Source: Clostridia bacterium (GTDB lineage: Bacteria > CBDUZB01 > JAGLHV01). From it: a DNA stretch of 24,479 nucleotides. This document shows positions 16,796-23,841 of this stretch, piece after piece; the first letter of the stretch is position 1; the number at the start of each line of letters is the position of its first letter. The notes below the pieces were generated by a model. It made no database searches and was not told the DNA's origin. It saw only the letters and a program-made list of their open reading frames with translations. The stretch lies in NCBI GenBank assembly GCA_030595925.1, contig JAUVLC010000029.1, positions 1-24,479 of the forward strand, given 5' to 3'. The position numbers were made by a program, and so were the translations under genes.

Positions 16796-17920
16796 ATGAA
16801 AATAGGTATAGATTGCAGGATGATTTACCATTCCGGGATAGGGACTTACTTACAAAATCTCTTACGGGAATTTTCATATTTGAGTATTAGTGAGAATATG
16901 GAAAATATATTATACGGAGATGTTGATAAATTGAAGAAATATAATTTTACGATAAAGGAATTTAATTTTCCTATCTATAGTTTACAGGAACAACTTTTTA
17001 GTCCTTTAAAATTAAAAAAAGAACGATTAGACCTTATTCATTTTCCTCATTATAATGTGCCTTTGTTATATTCCGGGGAAATTGTTGTAACCATTCACGA
17101 TTTAATACATCTTTTATTTCCACAATATTTTTCATTTGTAGCATCACGATATGCTCATTTTATGTTACAACATGTAAGCCGAAAAGCAAAAAAGATTATT
17201 ACTGATTCCCATAGTAGTAAAAGGGATATTATAAAATTACTTAAAGTTTCTTCAAAAAAAATAACAGTAATATATCCTGGTGTCAGCCGTAATTATCGAC
17301 CAATAAAGGATGAATTTCTTATTGAAAAAATTAAAAGAAAATATAATATTACCCAGGAATTTATTTTGTTTGTAGGTCTTTTAAAACCACACAAAAACAT
17401 AATCAATTTAATTAAGGCTTTTTTTAAATTAAGAAAAAATAATAGTTTGCTAAAGAATAAATTGGTTATAATAGGAAAAAAGAAAGGGCCGTACTATTTA
17501 AAAGTGGAGGAATTAATTAGGAAACTTGGTTTGGAAGAGGAAGTTATTTTTTTAGGTAAAGTTGATGCGGATGACTTGTTAATGTTATATAATAGTGCCC
17601 GGGTTTTTATTTTGCCTTCTTTTTATGAAGGATTTGGACTTCCTCCATTGGAAGCGATGGCTTGTGGTATTCCAGTAATTACCGCCAATACTTCTTCTTT
17701 GCCTGAGGTTGTGGGAAATGCTGCTGTTATGGTTGACCCTTATGATATTGAAGAAATGGCTAAGGCGATGTATACAGTCTTTACCGACCGGAATTTGAGA
17801 AAGCAAATGATTGATAAAGGGTTTGAAAGAGTAAAGTATTTTTCCTGGGAGAATGCAGCTTGTCAAACTTGTAAGGTATATAAAGAAGTTTATAAGGGAT
17901 TAGGAGGGAAAAATGATTGA
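16796..17920 (+). CDS. GT4 family glycosyltransferase (mannosyltransferase-like)
   Basis: A 374-residue GT-B protein that opens [20 protein letters not shown], the GID.R....GIGtY pattern. It has the [15 protein letters not shown] block, then [20 protein letters not shown] and an intact EX7[10 protein letters not shown] (E278 and E286). It shares its architecture with the gene at 10748, so both probably descend from one ancestor. AGGGAG shortly upstream supports ATG 16796. Its last eight bases overlap the start of the zinc-ribbon gene at 17913. Mannose or another hexose donor is likely, but this is inferred from the family only. Confidence 0.89.
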   Translation: MKIGIDCRMIYHSGIGTYLQNLLREFSYLSISENMENILYGDVDKLKKYNFTIKEFNFPIYSLQEQLFSPLKLKKERLDLIHFPHYNVPLLYSGEIVVTIHDLIHLLFPQYFSFVASRYAHFMLQHVSRKAKKIITDSHSSKRDIIKLLKVSSKKITVIYPGVSRNYRPIKDEFLIEKIKRKYNITQEFILFVGLLKPHKNIINLIKAFFKLRKNNSLLKNKLVIIGKKKGPYYLKVEELIRKLGLEEEVIFLGKVDADDLLMLYNSARVFILPSFYEGFGLPPLEAMACGIPVITANTSSLPEVVGNAAVMVDPYDIEEMAKAMYTVFTDRNLRKQMIDKGFERVKYFSWENAACQTCKVYKEVYKGLGGKND

Positions 17921-18068
17921 TAAAGAGTTGCTGGAAATTTTATCCTGTCCGGCGTGTAAAAAAAATGTGGAATTAAAAGACAATAAAATTGTATGTGTTA
18001 GATGTGGAAGAAAATATCCGATTAGGGATGGAATACCTATAATGCTGGTGGAGGAAGCAGAAAAATAA
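17913..18068 (+). CDS. Trm112/UPF0434-type zinc-ribbon small protein
   Basis: A 51-residue protein. It starts [20 protein letters not shown] and ends with the conserved YPIRDGIPIML. C12-x2-C15 and C28-x2-C31 form a zinc ribbon of the YcaR/UPF0434/Trm112-like family. AGGAGG at 17902-17907 lies six bases before the ATG, a near-perfect ribosome site, so this is a real gene despite its size. Eukaryotic and archaeal Trm112 activates methyltransferases; bacterial UPF0434 proteins often sit beside envelope genes with no proven role. Here it overlaps a glycosyltransferase and precedes the GT-C fusion by four bases, suggesting a partner function with an envelope enzyme. Confidence 0.88.
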   Translation: MIDKELLEILSCPACKKNVELKDNKIVCVRCGRKYPIRDGIPIMLVEEAEK

Positions 18069-18072
18069 AACA

Positions 18073-20361
18073 ATGTATAAAATTAATTTAAAAGAATATA
18101 TAGATGAAATAAAACAAAAGAAGAATATGTTTTTTGATTATTTATTTTTGAGCGGGCTTGTTTTATTTCATTTAGTAAATAATGCTATATGGTTAATCAG
18201 GGATACCTGTCCTCCCGCATGGGATCAGTCGGCACATCTCTGTTTGAGTTTGCGTTATTTAGAATTGTTGCTTCATCCAACCAGAGACTTGATTTTAAAT
18301 CTGATGAGGGTTTCGCATTATTATCCTCCTTTTTTTCATCTTTCTTTAGTGCCGGTTCACCTTTTGTTTGGTATTTCTGCTGATTGGGCAACAATGAGTT
18401 TGGTTGTTTATTTCGCTTTTTTGATTATAGGAGTTTATAAAATAGGAAGTTTTCTTTATTGCCGCAAAGTAGGATTATTAGCGGCTTTTTTAGTCTCGAT
18501 GTATCAGAGTATAATTTATATGTCCCGTTTTCCTCTTTTAGATCTTCCTCTTACTGCGGTAGTAACCTGGGGAATATATTTTTTGTTACGCAGCAGATGT
18601 TTTAAAGAAAAAAAATATGCAATTGCTTTTGGTGTAGTTTCCGGCATAGGTTTACTAATTAAATGGACCTATGTATTTTTTATATTTTTTCCGGTTTCTT
18701 TTACTGTATTTAAATCAATTAGGGAAATAGATAAAAGGGGTATAAAAAATTTTTTACTTGCAGTGTTCCCTTTTTTTATTATTACTGCTCCATGGTATTT
18801 GTATAATTTAGTTCCTATAATTCAACGCTGTTTTCAGGCAGCTACTATAGGAGCTGCTGAAGGAGACCCTCATTTTTTATCAATAAATTCTTTTTTATTT
18901 TATTTCTGGAATTTAGAAAAACAGGTACAATTTTTATTTTTTATTCTTTTTTTAACGGGAACAACAAAATTGGTAAAGGAATGGAAAACAAATTATCAAA
19001 ATAGAGATAATTTGATAATACTGATTGGCTGGATAGTTGTTCCTTATTTTGTTTTTACCTTAATAGGAAATAAGGATGGAAGATATACCTTGCCATTCTT
19101 GCCTGCTGTTAGTATTATTTCTGCTTTTTGGGTTTTTAGTTTAAAAAAAGAAATCTGGCAAAAGATAGTGGTTTACAGTGTAATAATAATAGGGTTGTTA
19201 CAATGTATTTCTTTTAGTTACGGGGTGTTTCCTGATATTGTAGTTTTTAACAAATTACATTTAAGTTTATTCCGTCCACCTTGCCGGGGAAATTGGAAAC
19301 ATAAAGAAATTTTTGATTTTATTATGCAGATAAACAAAGAAAAAAAAGATTTTGTTATTGCCAGGGTTTTGGCTAATCATCAAGCTTTTTCCAGTTCGAT
19401 TTTTAGATTTTATACTATGTCTAACCGTTTACCGGTAATGCCTAAAGGGTATAGAGAACCGTTAGGCGAATTTAGCGATTATCTTCTTTTGAAAACAAAA
19501 AATCTTGGGCCTGCTTATACTACGGATAAATATTTAGCACCTCTGGCAGAAATAGAGAAGCAATTGCTTTCTTTTACCAGAGTTTTTTCTTCGGTTGGCT
19601 GTTTTCCTTTACCGGATGGTTCCGAAGCGATTGTGTACAAAAAGGAGGCATTGCCTGCATGGGAATGGCAAGAAGAATTTAGTTTGGCTAAATTAAGTGA
19701 AAAAATAAAGGAATCGTTCTTTTTTGCCGGTATTTCATCTTCGGAAAATTTCCATATAAAGATTATTCCTTACAACGATGAAAAATCATTAAAAGGGCGT
19801 TTCGAAAAAATTATTATTACCGGAGATTTGTTAAATATAGAAGGAATTGAAGTGTCTGAAATGAGGGTTGAATTGGATAATATACATATTAATTTTTACA
19901 AGATGTGGTTAGAAAAAAAGTTAGTGATTTTGAGTTTGGAAAAAATTAAACCGAGAATAATTATTTCGGGACAATCTTTAGAAAAATTTATTTATGAAAA
20001 AGTCCCGGGAATCAAAGATGTTCGGGTTAAGTTTGGTAAGGAACCGCTTAAAGGAGACTTTTCATCGATAGTTTCCTTGGAGATAACAGGTAAATTGAGA
20101 TTCCTGAACCGTTATTTTAAAACAGTAATTAAAGGAAAAATTAAATTAGATTCAAGAGAGAAATCTTTTTATACTCAGGTAGATAAAATAAAATGTTGGT
20201 TTTTGCGGATACCGCATTTTATCTATGCTTCCAGCACCAATCAAAAATTTTCTCTTTTGCCTACTGTAGATTGGCCGGTAGAGACAGTGATTAATGTATT
20301 AGAAACGATAGAAAACGAAAAATTAATTATAAAAGCGGGGATAAGGTCAAAGAATGAATGA
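18073..20361 (+). CDS. GT-C (PMT/ArnT-like) glycosyltransferase fused to a DUF2993/LmeA-like domain
   Basis: A 762-residue protein. Residues about 15-390 are hydrophobic helices of a GT39/PMT_2-type enzyme, which takes sugars from polyprenyl phosphate and transfers them outside the membrane. PPAWDQSAHL holds the likely catalytic D51; YPPFFHLSL, SRFPLLDLPLTAVVTWG and GNKDGRYTLPFLPAV are further family blocks. Residues about 395-530 form the usual C-terminal soluble part. From about 540 to 762 an extra domain follows: GRFEKIIITGDLLNIEGIEV, MRVELDNIHINFYKMWLEKK, IIISGQSLEKFIYEKVPGI and a closing LPTVDWPVETVI/KLIIKAG, the pattern of DUF2993 (LmeA-type lipid-binding proteins). The frame is unbroken. 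The ribosome site for ATG 18073 is weak; ATG 18127 is an alternative. Confidence 0.85.
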   Translation: MYKINLKEYIDEIKQKKNMFFDYLFLSGLVLFHLVNNAIWLIRDTCPPAWDQSAHLCLSLRYLELLLHPTRDLILNLMRVSHYYPPFFHLSLVPVHLLFGISADWATMSLVVYFAFLIIGVYKIGSFLYCRKVGLLAAFLVSMYQSIIYMSRFPLLDLPLTAVVTWGIYFLLRSRCFKEKKYAIAFGVVSGIGLLIKWTYVFFIFFPVSFTVFKSIREIDKRGIKNFLLAVFPFFIITAPWYLYNLVPIIQRCFQAATIGAAEGDPHFLSINSFLFYFWNLEKQVQFLFFILFLTGTTKLVKEWKTNYQNRDNLIILIGWIVVPYFVFTLIGNKDGRYTLPFLPAVSIISAFWVFSLKKEIWQKIVVYSVIIIGLLQCISFSYGVFPDIVVFNKLHLSLFRPPCRGNWKHKEIFDFIMQINKEKKDFVIARVLANHQAFSSSIFRFYTMSNRLPVMPKGYREPLGEFSDYLLLKTKNLGPAYTTDKYLAPLAEIEKQLLSFTRVFSSVGCFPLPDGSEAIVYKKEALPAWEWQEEFSLAKLSEKIKESFFFAGISSSENFHIKIIPYNDEKSLKGRFEKIIITGDLLNIEGIEVSEMRVELDNIHINFYKMWLEKKLVILSLEKIKPRIIISGQSLEKFIYEKVPGIKDVRVKFGKEPLKGDFSSIVSLEITGKLRFLNRYFKTVIKGKIKLDSREKSFYTQVDKIKCWFLRIPHFIYASSTNQKFSLLPTVDWPVETVINVLETIENEKLIIKAGIRSKNE

Positions 20362-20371
20362 AAAAAGATTT

Positions 20372-20400
20372 CCCCCTTTGAAAAAGGGGGTTAGGGGGAT
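20372..20400. repeat. CCCCCTTT/AAAGGGGG hairpin repeat after the GT-C gene
   Basis: Eight-base perfect stem (20372-20379 with 20383-20390), GAA loop, followed by TTAGGGGGAT. It begins 11 bases after the stop codon. No T-run follows directly, so it looks like a dispersed REP-like repeat rather than a strong intrinsic terminator, though it could stabilise the mRNA 3' end. Confidence 0.6.
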
Positions 20401-20448
20401 TTATTTATGGTGTTAAAATATAACATGGGTTTTAAATATTATTTTTGT

Positions 20449-20612
20449 CATTCCTGTGGAGAGAGTGTGTAATAACTCAGATTTTTATGTGGTAGCCGCA
20501 GACTTTCTTGTCCGCCTATGGAGGAAGTCTGCGTTATCAACGGAAAAATTCCGCAGGCTTTAGCCTGCGACTACCAAAAACGGGATTATGGCAAAGTTTG
20601 TTCGCAGGAATG
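20449..20612. repeat. REPIN/BIME-like palindromic repeat, copy 1
   Basis: The core, 20491-20575, begins GGTAG and ends CTACC, the GTAG tetranucleotide of RAYT-mobilised REP sequences in inverted orientation. It contains a 9-base stem CGCAGACTT/AAGTCTGCG (20497-20505 with 20525-20533), a small CGGA/TCCG stem with a 5-base loop (20541-20553) and CGCAGGCT-TT-AGCCTGCG (20552-20569). The outer flanks ATTCCTG (left) and CAGGAAT (right) are themselves inverted. With the hairpin at 20372 it fills most of the 291-base gap between the GT-C and GT2 genes. Copy 2 lies at 23520. Confidence 0.8.
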
Positions 20613-20628
20613 TCAAATACTTTTGACA
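20611..20628. promoter_or_regulatory. Perfect palindrome TGTCAAA-TACT-TTTGACA upstream of the GT2 gene
   Basis: A 7-base inverted repeat with a 4-base spacer, 24 bases before the GT2 start. It could be an operator-like site or a small hairpin at the edge of the repeat. No well-spaced promoter was found around it. Confidence 0.3.
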
Positions 20629-20652
20629 TTACTAAAGCAGAAAGGGTTTTAA

Positions 20653-21375
20653 ATGAATTATAATATTTCTCTGTTTTTCCCCTGTTATAATGAAGAAGAT
20701 AATATCGAAACAACCGTAAAAAAAGCATTGGATGTCTTAAGAAGCTTAACAGATACCTTTGAAATAATTGTTGTTGATGATGGAAGCAGGGACCAAACAG
20801 AAAAAATAGTAAAAAGTTTGATTAAGGAAGAAAAAAGAATTAAATTAATTCAACATCCACGGAACAGGGGATATGGAGCAGTTTTAAGGACAGGGTTAAA
20901 AAATGCCCGGTATGATTTAATTTGTTTTACTGATGCCGATGGACAATTTGATTTTAGCCAAATAAAGAAAATGTTACCTTTAATTAATGATTCAGATGTG
21001 GTTATCGGATATCGCAAGAAGAGAAGAGATTCTTTTCATCGTTTGGTAAATGCTAAGATTTATGGATTGGTAATCAGGTTGTTTTTTGGATTAAAAGTAA
21101 AGGATGTTGATTGTGGTTTTAAATTGTTTCAAAAAAAAGTTATTGATGATATAGAGATTGAGTCGCAGGGTGCTTTAGCCAGTGCAGAGATTTTGGTTAA
21201 AATTAAAAGTAAAGGTTATCGGATTATGGAAATAGGAGTGGATCATTTCCCTCGTTTTGCCGGCAAATCGACGGGAGCAAATTTAAGGGTTATTTTTAAA
21301 GCGGCTAAGGAATTATTTAGGTTTTTCCCTAAATTGTTTAAGTTGCGGCTAAAAAATATTTTAAAAATTGTTTAA
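20653..21375 (+). CDS. GT2 polyprenyl-phosphate sugar synthase (DPM1-like)
   Basis: A 240-residue GT-A glycosyltransferase, predicted to move a sugar from a nucleotide sugar to polyprenyl phosphate. It starts NISLFFPCYNEEDNIETTV and has IIVVDDGSRDQTEKI (about residues 37-51), NRGYGAVLRTGLKNA, the metal-binding FTDADGQFD (around 94-98), and DVDCGFKLFQ, the pattern of dolichyl-phosphate-mannose synthase-like enzymes. It lacks C-terminal transmembrane helices, like soluble DPM1-type proteins; the basic, amphipathic tail may touch the membrane. AAAGGG six bases upstream supports the start. Being next to the GT-C gene, it probably makes that enzyme's lipid-linked donor. Confidence 0.88.
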   Translation: MNYNISLFFPCYNEEDNIETTVKKALDVLRSLTDTFEIIVVDDGSRDQTEKIVKSLIKEEKRIKLIQHPRNRGYGAVLRTGLKNARYDLICFTDADGQFDFSQIKKMLPLINDSDVVIGYRKKRRDSFHRLVNAKIYGLVIRLFFGLKVKDVDCGFKLFQKKVIDDIEIESQGALASAEILVKIKSKGYRIMEIGVDHFPRFAGKSTGANLRVIFKAAKELFRFFPKLFKLRLKNILKIV

Positions 21376-21383
21376 AGGATAAA

Positions 21384-22502
21384 ATGATGAAAATTGCTTT
21401 GGTACATGATTGGCTTACCGGAATGCGTGGAGGGGAAAAGGCATTAGAGGCTCTTTGTGAGATTTTTCCCAATGCGGATATTTATACCCTGGTACACATA
21501 AAAGGAAGTGTTTCGTCAGTGATTGAAAGTCATAAGATTTTTACTTCGTTTATCCAAAAATTACCCGGTGTGAAAAAAAAATATCGTTATTATTTACCTC
21601 TAATGCCTAAAGCCATTGAAAAGTTTGATTTAGGTGATTATGATTTAGTTATTTCTTCAAGCCATTGTGTTGCCAAAGGAGTTAGAGTAAAAAGAAATAG
21701 TTTGCATATTTGTTATTGTTACACTCCGATGCGGTATATCTGGGATATGTATGAGGAGTATTTTGGGAAGGGAAGGGCTAATATTTTTCTTAGAGTGGCA
21801 ATGTCTGTTTTTCACACTTATTTAAGAAAGTGGGATGTTGCTACGGTTTCCCGGGTGGACTATTTCATTGGTATTTCTGAAAATGTGAAGGAAAGAATTA
21901 AAAGGCATTATCATCGTGATGCAATAGTTATCTATCCTCCCGTTGATATTGCACAATTAGGTATTGGCAATGAATTCCCTGATTTCTATCTTGTTGTTTC
22001 TGCGTTTGCTCCTTATAAGCGGATAGATTTGGCTGTAGAAGCATTTAATGTTTTGGGTTACTCTTTAAAAATTATTGGGACTGGGCAGAAAGAAAAGCAA
22101 CTAAAAAAAATAGCCAAATCTAATATTGAATTTTTAGGTTGGAAAACTGATGAAGAAGTCAGGAATTATTATTGTCGGTGTAAAGCTTTTATTTTCCCGG
22201 GAGAAGAGGATTTTGGTATTACGCCTGTTGAGTCACAGGCTTGTGGTAGGCCGGTAATTGCATATGGAGAGGGAGGGGCATTAGAAACTATAATCGAAGG
22301 TACAACAGGTATGTTTTTTAAAAAACAAACTACAGAATCATTGGTTAAGGCAGTAGAAAAATTCGAAGAAATAAAAGATAATTTTAATTCTGAAAAAATA
22401 AGAGAAAATGCACTCAGATTTGATAAAGAAATATTTAAGAAAAAAGTAAAAATGTTTATTGAAGAAAAATATATAAAATTTAAAAAGGAGGGAAGACGGT
22501 GA
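21384..22502 (+). CDS. GT4 glycosyltransferase, WbaZ-like (probable mannosyltransferase)
   Basis: A 372-residue GT-B enzyme. The N-terminus KIALVHDWLTGMRGGEKALE, then ALCEIFPNADIYTLVH, ISSSHCVAKGVR and CYCYTPMRYIWDMYEEYF, are hallmarks of the WbaZ/WcaC-related group, many of which transfer mannose. The donor domain has SAFAPYKRIDLAVEAF and EDFGITPVE within the acidic pair E275 and E283, then SQACGRPVIAYGEGGALETI. Two adjacent ATGs (21384 and 21387) can serve; AGGA five bases before 21384 favours the first. The stop overlaps the GTG start of gmd, which supports use of a GDP-linked sugar. Confidence 0.9.
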   Translation: MMKIALVHDWLTGMRGGEKALEALCEIFPNADIYTLVHIKGSVSSVIESHKIFTSFIQKLPGVKKKYRYYLPLMPKAIEKFDLGDYDLVISSSHCVAKGVRVKRNSLHICYCYTPMRYIWDMYEEYFGKGRANIFLRVAMSVFHTYLRKWDVATVSRVDYFIGISENVKERIKRHYHRDAIVIYPPVDIAQLGIGNEFPDFYLVVSAFAPYKRIDLAVEAFNVLGYSLKIIGTGQKEKQLKKIAKSNIEFLGWKTDEEVRNYYCRCKAFIFPGEEDFGITPVESQACGRPVIAYGEGGALETIIEGTTGMFFKKQTTESLVKAVEKFEEIKDNFNSEKIRENALRFDKEIFKKKVKMFIEEKYIKFKKEGRR

Positions 22503-23473
22503 AGAGAGTTTTAATTACCGGAATAACAGGGCAGGATGGTTCCTATCTGGCAGAGTTTCTTTTGAAAAAAGGAGGTTATGAGATTCATGGCTTAGTAAGG
22601 CGTGTAGCACTTGAAGATCCGGAACACAGACTTTGGAGAATAAAGCATTTGTTAGATAAAATTTCTTTACATGCCGGTTCGTTGGAAAGCTATGCCAGCG
22701 TGTTTAATGTAATCGAAAGAGTAAAACCTGACGAATGTTATCACTTAGCTGCACAGAGTTTTGTTAGCTATTCTTTCGATGATGAATTTTCTACAATCGA
22801 TACTAATATAAACGGCACGCTTCATGTTTTGTCAGCGATTAGAAAGAAAGCACCAAAATGTAAGTTTTATTTTGCTGCTTCAAGTGAGATGTTTGGTAAA
22901 GTAAGAGAGATTCCCCAAAATGAAAATACGCCTTTTCATCCCCGTTCACCTTATGGGATTTCTAAGGTAGCAGGATTTGATTTGACTCGAAATTATCGTG
23001 AAGCTTACGGCCTTTTTTCTTGTAACGGGATTCTTTTTAATCATGAATCACCGCGGAGGGGATTTGAATTTGTTACCAGAAAAATAACTCGTACTGTAGC
23101 TAAGATTAAATTAGGATTGGAAAAAGAATTAAAGTTAGGTAATTTAGAAGCAAAGAGAGACTGGGGGTATGCCGGAGATTATGTTGAGGCAATGTGGCTT
23201 ATGCTTCAGCAGGAAAAGTGTGATGATTATGTGATTGCTACAAATGAAACACATTCAGTTGAAGAATTTGTAGAGTTAGCCTTTAATTGTGTTGATTTAG
23301 ATTGGAAAGATTATGTAACCATTGATAAGAAATTTTATCGTCCGGCAGAGGTTAATCAACTTATAGGTGATTATTCTAAGGCAAAAAAAATATTAGGTTG
23401 GCGTCCAAAGGTAAGTTTTAAAGAACTAATTAAAATGATGGTCGATTCGGATTTGAAGGAAATTAGAAGCTGA
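22499..23473 (+). CDS. gmd: GDP-mannose 4,6-dehydratase
   Basis: Converts GDP-D-mannose to GDP-4-keto-6-deoxy-D-mannose, the branch point to GDP-fucose, GDP-rhamnose, GDP-perosamine and others. The 324-residue extended SDR has the NAD(P) motif GITGQDG (G8, G11, G14), catalytic S129/E130 in AASSEMFG, Y152-x3-K156 in YGISK, and the Gmd-specific NHESPRRGFEFVTRKIT and GNLEAKRDWGYAGDYVEAMW. It starts with GTG 22499 inside the preceding stop, with AAGGAGGG just upstream. At 324 residues it is at the short end of the family. No reductase, epimerase or aminotransferase to finish the sugar is visible in this window. Confidence 0.95.
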   Translation: MKRVLITGITGQDGSYLAEFLLKKGGYEIHGLVRRVALEDPEHRLWRIKHLLDKISLHAGSLESYASVFNVIERVKPDECYHLAAQSFVSYSFDDEFSTIDTNINGTLHVLSAIRKKAPKCKFYFAASSEMFGKVREIPQNENTPFHPRSPYGISKVAGFDLTRNYREAYGLFSCNGILFNHESPRRGFEFVTRKITRTVAKIKLGLEKELKLGNLEAKRDWGYAGDYVEAMWLMLQQEKCDDYVIATNETHSVEEFVELAFNCVDLDWKDYVTIDKKFYRPAEVNQLIGDYSKAKKILGWRPKVSFKELIKMMVDSDLKEIRS

Positions 23474-23519
23474 AGTATTTAATATCAATGAGACTTAGAG
23501 TTTTTTCAGCTACGCTGTG

Positions 23520-23664
23520 TCATTCCCGCGAACAGACTGTGTCACAATCCTGATTTTTATATGGTAGCCGCAACCTTTAGGTTGCGTTAGCGACGGAGAT
23601 TTTCCGCAGGCTAAAGCCTGCGACTACCAAAAAGGGGATTATGAGACAGTCTGTTCGCGGGAAT
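23520..23664. repeat. REPIN/BIME-like palindromic repeat, copy 2
   Basis: The core, 23563-23628, starts GGTAG and ends CTACC. It holds CGCAACCT-TT-AGGTTGCG (23569-23586), CGGA-GATTT-TCCG (23593-23605) and CGCAGGCT-AA-AGCCTGCG (23605-23622). Outer arms ATTCCCGCGAACAGACTG and CAGTCTGTTCGCGGGAAT are perfect inverted repeats of each other. The scaffold matches copy 1, while the stems and loops have changed in paired fashion. It accounts for much of the 368-base gap between gmd and the phosphotransferase gene. Confidence 0.85.
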
Positions 23665-23676
23665 CTATAGGAATAG

Positions 23677-23696
23677 ACTCCTGCTTTCGCAGGAGT
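23677..23696. repeat. REP-like hairpin ACTCCTGC-TTTC-GCAGGAGT
   Basis: A perfect 8-base stem with a 4-base loop, 12 bases after REPIN copy 2. It resembles the widespread 'TCATTCCYGCGAAAGCRGGAATC' type palindrome, whose two halves also appear as the outer arms of the REPIN. Confidence 0.7.
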
Positions 23697-23755
23697 GACA
23701 TTGATTGATTACGGGGTAGTTCCTTGGAGATAAAGAGATGTAAAGATTTTAATAT

Positions 23756-23784
23756 TTGCATTTTAGAAGAAAATTTGTTAAAAT
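23756..23784 (+). promoter_or_regulatory. Possible sigma-70-type promoter before the phosphotransferase gene
   Basis: TTGCAT, a 17-base spacer and TAAAAT lie 57 bases upstream of ATG 23842, in a gap after the repeats. The -10 box matches five of six positions; the -35 box matches only TTG. In sequence this AT-rich such matches arise by chance, so this is tentative. Confidence 0.27.
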
Positions 23785-23841
23785 TCCTTCTTAATGGTAT
23801 TTCATAAATTTTAAAATAATAAATGTTCAGGATATTAAAAA

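Noticed and set aside
20372-20400. Intrinsic terminator after the GT-C fusion gene
   Set aside because: The stem is followed by TTAGGGGGAT rather than a T-run, and the sequence looks like a dispersed repeat; kept as a repeat only.
20449-20612. tRNA gene suggested by the cloverleaf-like fold
   Set aside because: The arms do not match tRNA lengths, there is no TTCGA-type T-loop or anticodon arm, and the GTAG ends plus a second copy point to REP-type repeats.
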